Shown here piece after piece: positions 62,362 through 64,000 of a DNA stretch of 64,000 nt. Every line of letters begins with the position of its first letter. Position 1 is the first letter of the stretch. Location: the NCBI RefSeq assembly GCF_020519665.1, contig NZ_CP084703.1, positions 744,001 to 808,000 of the forward strand. Direction: 5' to 3'. Source of the DNA: Bacillus shivajii (GTDB lineage Bacteria; Bacillota; Bacilli; Bacillales; Salisediminibacteriaceae). A model generated the notes under the pieces. The model saw only the letters and a program-made list of their open reading frames with translations, did no database searches and was not told where the DNA came from. The position numbers were made by a program, and so were the translations under genes.

Positions 62362-63312
62362 TTGAATAAAACTAATAATAAAACGATGAATTCAATATAC
62401 ACTTATTCATGCACAACAGAAGAGCTCGAACTATGTAAATTGGAAATGCGCGCTTTCTTTGGTTTTGATACTGAATCGGGTGTTATAGAAAGCGAGAAAC
62501 AAATTAACCCGAAGCGCAGCCCTTTTATGAATGAACGTCTTGATGTACTTCTAGAGAGCAAGACGGTAGAAGAAATGGTGGAAAAAGTAAAAGAACTCCC
62601 TGCTTTTAATCAGACATTCAAACTCATTTTTGTCCAAAACCCTACTACTGAAAAATTAACGTATACGAAAAGACAGCCGATCGTTCGTGAAGTTGGATTA
62701 CAAATGAAAGGGGACGTCGACTTAACATCTCCTGAGCAACTTTTCGGAATCATGAATTACAACGGACGTTGGGTATTCGGTAGACTCTATTACAACGAAC
62801 CAGTTTGGCTCAAACATCAGGAAAAACCGCATGAATACTCGACAGCATTAAGTACACGGATGGCAAGAAGTGTTGTCAATATCGCTGTACCCGATCCAAC
62901 TGACATTAAAGCGATCGATCCGTGCTGTGGAATTGGGACCGTTCTTATTGAAGCTTGCTCTATGGGAGTTAATATCGATGGTAGCGACCTGAATATTCGC
63001 GTCGTATATGGCTCGCGGAAAAACCTCGCACATTTTGGCTACTCAGCAAACGTGACGTTAACTGATATCCGAGATGTTACTGGGGATTACGATGTCGCAT
63101 TGATAGACATGCCATACAACCTTTGTTCGGTCATAACAGATGACGAGAAATTTGAAATGTTTCAAAGTGCTCGTACATTTGCGAAAAAAATCGTCGTTGT
63201 TTCGATCGAGCCAGTTGATGAGATTATAGAACGAGCTGGATTTTCAATTATTGATCGATGTGCAGTCAGTAAAAACAAAATGTTCTCTCGAGAAGTGCTC
63301 GTCTGTTCATAA
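62362..63312 (+). CDS. TRM11-like SAM-dependent RNA methyltransferase
   Basis: 316 aa; TTG start 8 nt after AAAGGATG. N-terminal THUMP/ferredoxin-like half (to about residue 160), then a Rossmann methyltransferase: [14 protein letters not shown] (SAM loop), DGSDLN, TDIRDV and IDMPYNL, the D-x-P-Y motif of N2-guanosine/adenosine-N6 type enzymes. Likely modifies tRNA or rRNA guanosine. Followed 38 bp later by the ATPase gene. Confidence 0.84.
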   Translation: MNKTNNKTMNSIYTYSCTTEELELCKLEMRAFFGFDTESGVIESEKQINPKRSPFMNERLDVLLESKTVEEMVEKVKELPAFNQTFKLIFVQNPTTEKLTYTKRQPIVREVGLQMKGDVDLTSPEQLFGIMNYNGRWVFGRLYYNEPVWLKHQEKPHEYSTALSTRMARSVVNIAVPDPTDIKAIDPCCGIGTVLIEACSMGVNIDGSDLNIRVVYGSRKNLAHFGYSANVTLTDIRDVTGDYDVALIDMPYNLCSVITDDEKFEMFQSARTFAKKIVVVSIEPVDEIIERAGFSIIDRCAVSKNKMFSREVLVCS

Positions 63313-63350
63313 TTGTAAAAAGAGTTGTTTTAACGGAGGTTAAAGTACAA

Positions 63351-64000
63351 ATGATTAACGTGACAGATTTATATAAATCCTTTGGCGATTTAGAGGTTTT
63401 AAAAGGGATAAATGCAAAGGTAGATGAAAAAGAAGTCGTATGTGTCATTGGGCCATCTGGATCAGGGAAAAGCACATTTTTACGTTGCTTAAACTTACTT
63501 GAAGAAGTGACGTCAGGGGAAATTATGATTGATGGAGTCAGCATCACAGATCCGAAGGTGGACATAAACAACCTTCGATCAAAAGTCGGAATGGTGTTTC
63601 AACACTTTCATTTGTTCCCTCACATGACTGTGTTGGATAATGTCACATTAGGTCCGCAAAAAGTTAAAGGAATAAATAAAAAGGAAGCTGAAAAACGAGC
63701 CTTGTCTCTCTTAGAAAAAGTTGGCTTGTCAAATAAAGCAAAAGCTTATCCAGAGAGCTTATCTGGAGGTCAAAAACAACGTGTAGCGATTGCAAGAGCG
63801 TTAGCGATGAACCCGAAGGTTATGTTATTTGATGAGCCCACATCAGCGTTAGACCCTGAATTAGTTGGTGATGTGTTAGGAGTAATGAAAGACCTTGCAA
63901 AAGAAGGAATGACGATGGTTGTAGTCACTCATGAGATGGGGTTCGCCAGAGAAATGGGAGATCGTGTTATTTTTATGGACGATGGAAAAATAATGGAGGA
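63351..64000 (+). CDS. glnQ: Polar amino-acid ABC transporter ATPase (GlnQ-like), truncated by window end
   Basis: 216 codons visible; the end is outside the window. GGAGGT upstream. Walker [11 protein letters not shown]-loop [15 protein letters not shown], signature [15 protein letters not shown], Walker [13 protein letters not shown] and the H-loop VTHEM: all typical of the GlnQ/ArtP family. Permease and binding-protein genes presumably follow. Amino acid not determinable. Confidence 0.87.
   Translation, partial: MINVTDLYKSFGDLEVLKGINAKVDEKEVVCVIGPSGSGKSTFLRCLNLLEEVTSGEIMIDGVSITDPKVDINNLRSKVGMVFQHFHLFPHMTVLDNVTLGPQKVKGINKKEAEKRALSLLEKVGLSNKAKAYPESLSGGQKQRVAIARALAMNPKVMLFDEPTSALDPELVGDVLGVMKDLAKEGMTMVVVTHEMGFAREMGDRVIFMDDGKIME

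Overview
The window reads as chromosomal DNA of a low-GC, Gram-positive, spore-former-type Bacillaceae, most likely an alkaliphilic or salt-tolerant Bacillus relative (inference). Reasons: AGGAGG-type ribosome sites, frequent GTG and TTG starts, sigma-A promoters, and family membership (bactofilin, YitT, YesL, DUF421, DUF3231, YoxD-like reductase, DbpA/YxiN, DppA). Two NhaC-type Na+/H+ antiporters, a BCCT betaine transporter, acidic secreted proteins and an SLH-anchored ecto-nucleotidase fit a high-pH or saline habitat. No tRNA, rRNA, phage, insertion sequence with a transposase, or CRISPR array was seen.

Layout. 1-9.1 kb: end of an M23 peptidase gene, bactofilin, YitT protein, small membrane proteins, a DUF2202 lipoprotein-like/ferritin-like protein, NhaC antiporter, a 20-bp tandem array, DppA-type peptidase divergent from a metallo-beta-lactamase-fold hydrolase, a thioredoxin-like lipoprotein and a ribokinase. 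9.2-16.6 kb: CHY zinc-finger protein, an SF2 helicase, a mosaic repeat with terminal inverted repeats, a coiled-coil repeat protein, an SLH 5'-nucleotidase, an acidic protein and an aldo/keto reductase. 16.6-24.9 kb: a complete fructan/sucrose locus: a LacI regulator divergent from binding protein, two permeases, fructokinase, GH32 fructosidase and a YesL protein, with four regulator-type operator copies in the intergenic region. The logic is ABC import of unphosphorylated fructosides, cytoplasmic hydrolysis, then fructose phosphorylation.

25-45 kb: amidase, Nudix hydrolase, proC, a DUF421-ClC pair, a second NhaC antiporter, a second and longer 20-bp array, the BCCT transporter, EamA exporter, HAD phosphatase, guaC (with promoter and possible PurR boxes), a second TIR-bounded mosaic repeat, a membrane alpha/beta hydrolase and pepF. 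45-48.7 kb: TPP riboswitch followed by tenA-thiZ-thiX-thiY, the pyrimidine (FAMP) thiamine-salvage uptake operon; a dispersed repeat sits between the riboswitch terminator and tenA. 48.9-64 kb: 2-hydroxyacid dehydrogenase, GGDEF-EAL protein, subtilase, DUF3231, S41 lipoprotein, a second LacI regulator with its palindromic operator repeated in front of an adjacent alpha-glucosidase gene, DbpA helicase, HtpX, a TRM11-like methyltransferase and the start of a GlnQ-type ATPase running off the end.

The most unusual content is non-coding: (i) a mosaic repeat family sharing the core CTCCTGCGGTTACTCGTCGC, two copies bounded by 16-bp terminal inverted repeats and several carrying a conserved hairpin; (ii) two arrays of an exact 20-bp period, both next to NhaC genes; (iii) about ten intergenic palindromes around CCAGGTGCCTGGCACCTGG, some serving as terminators.
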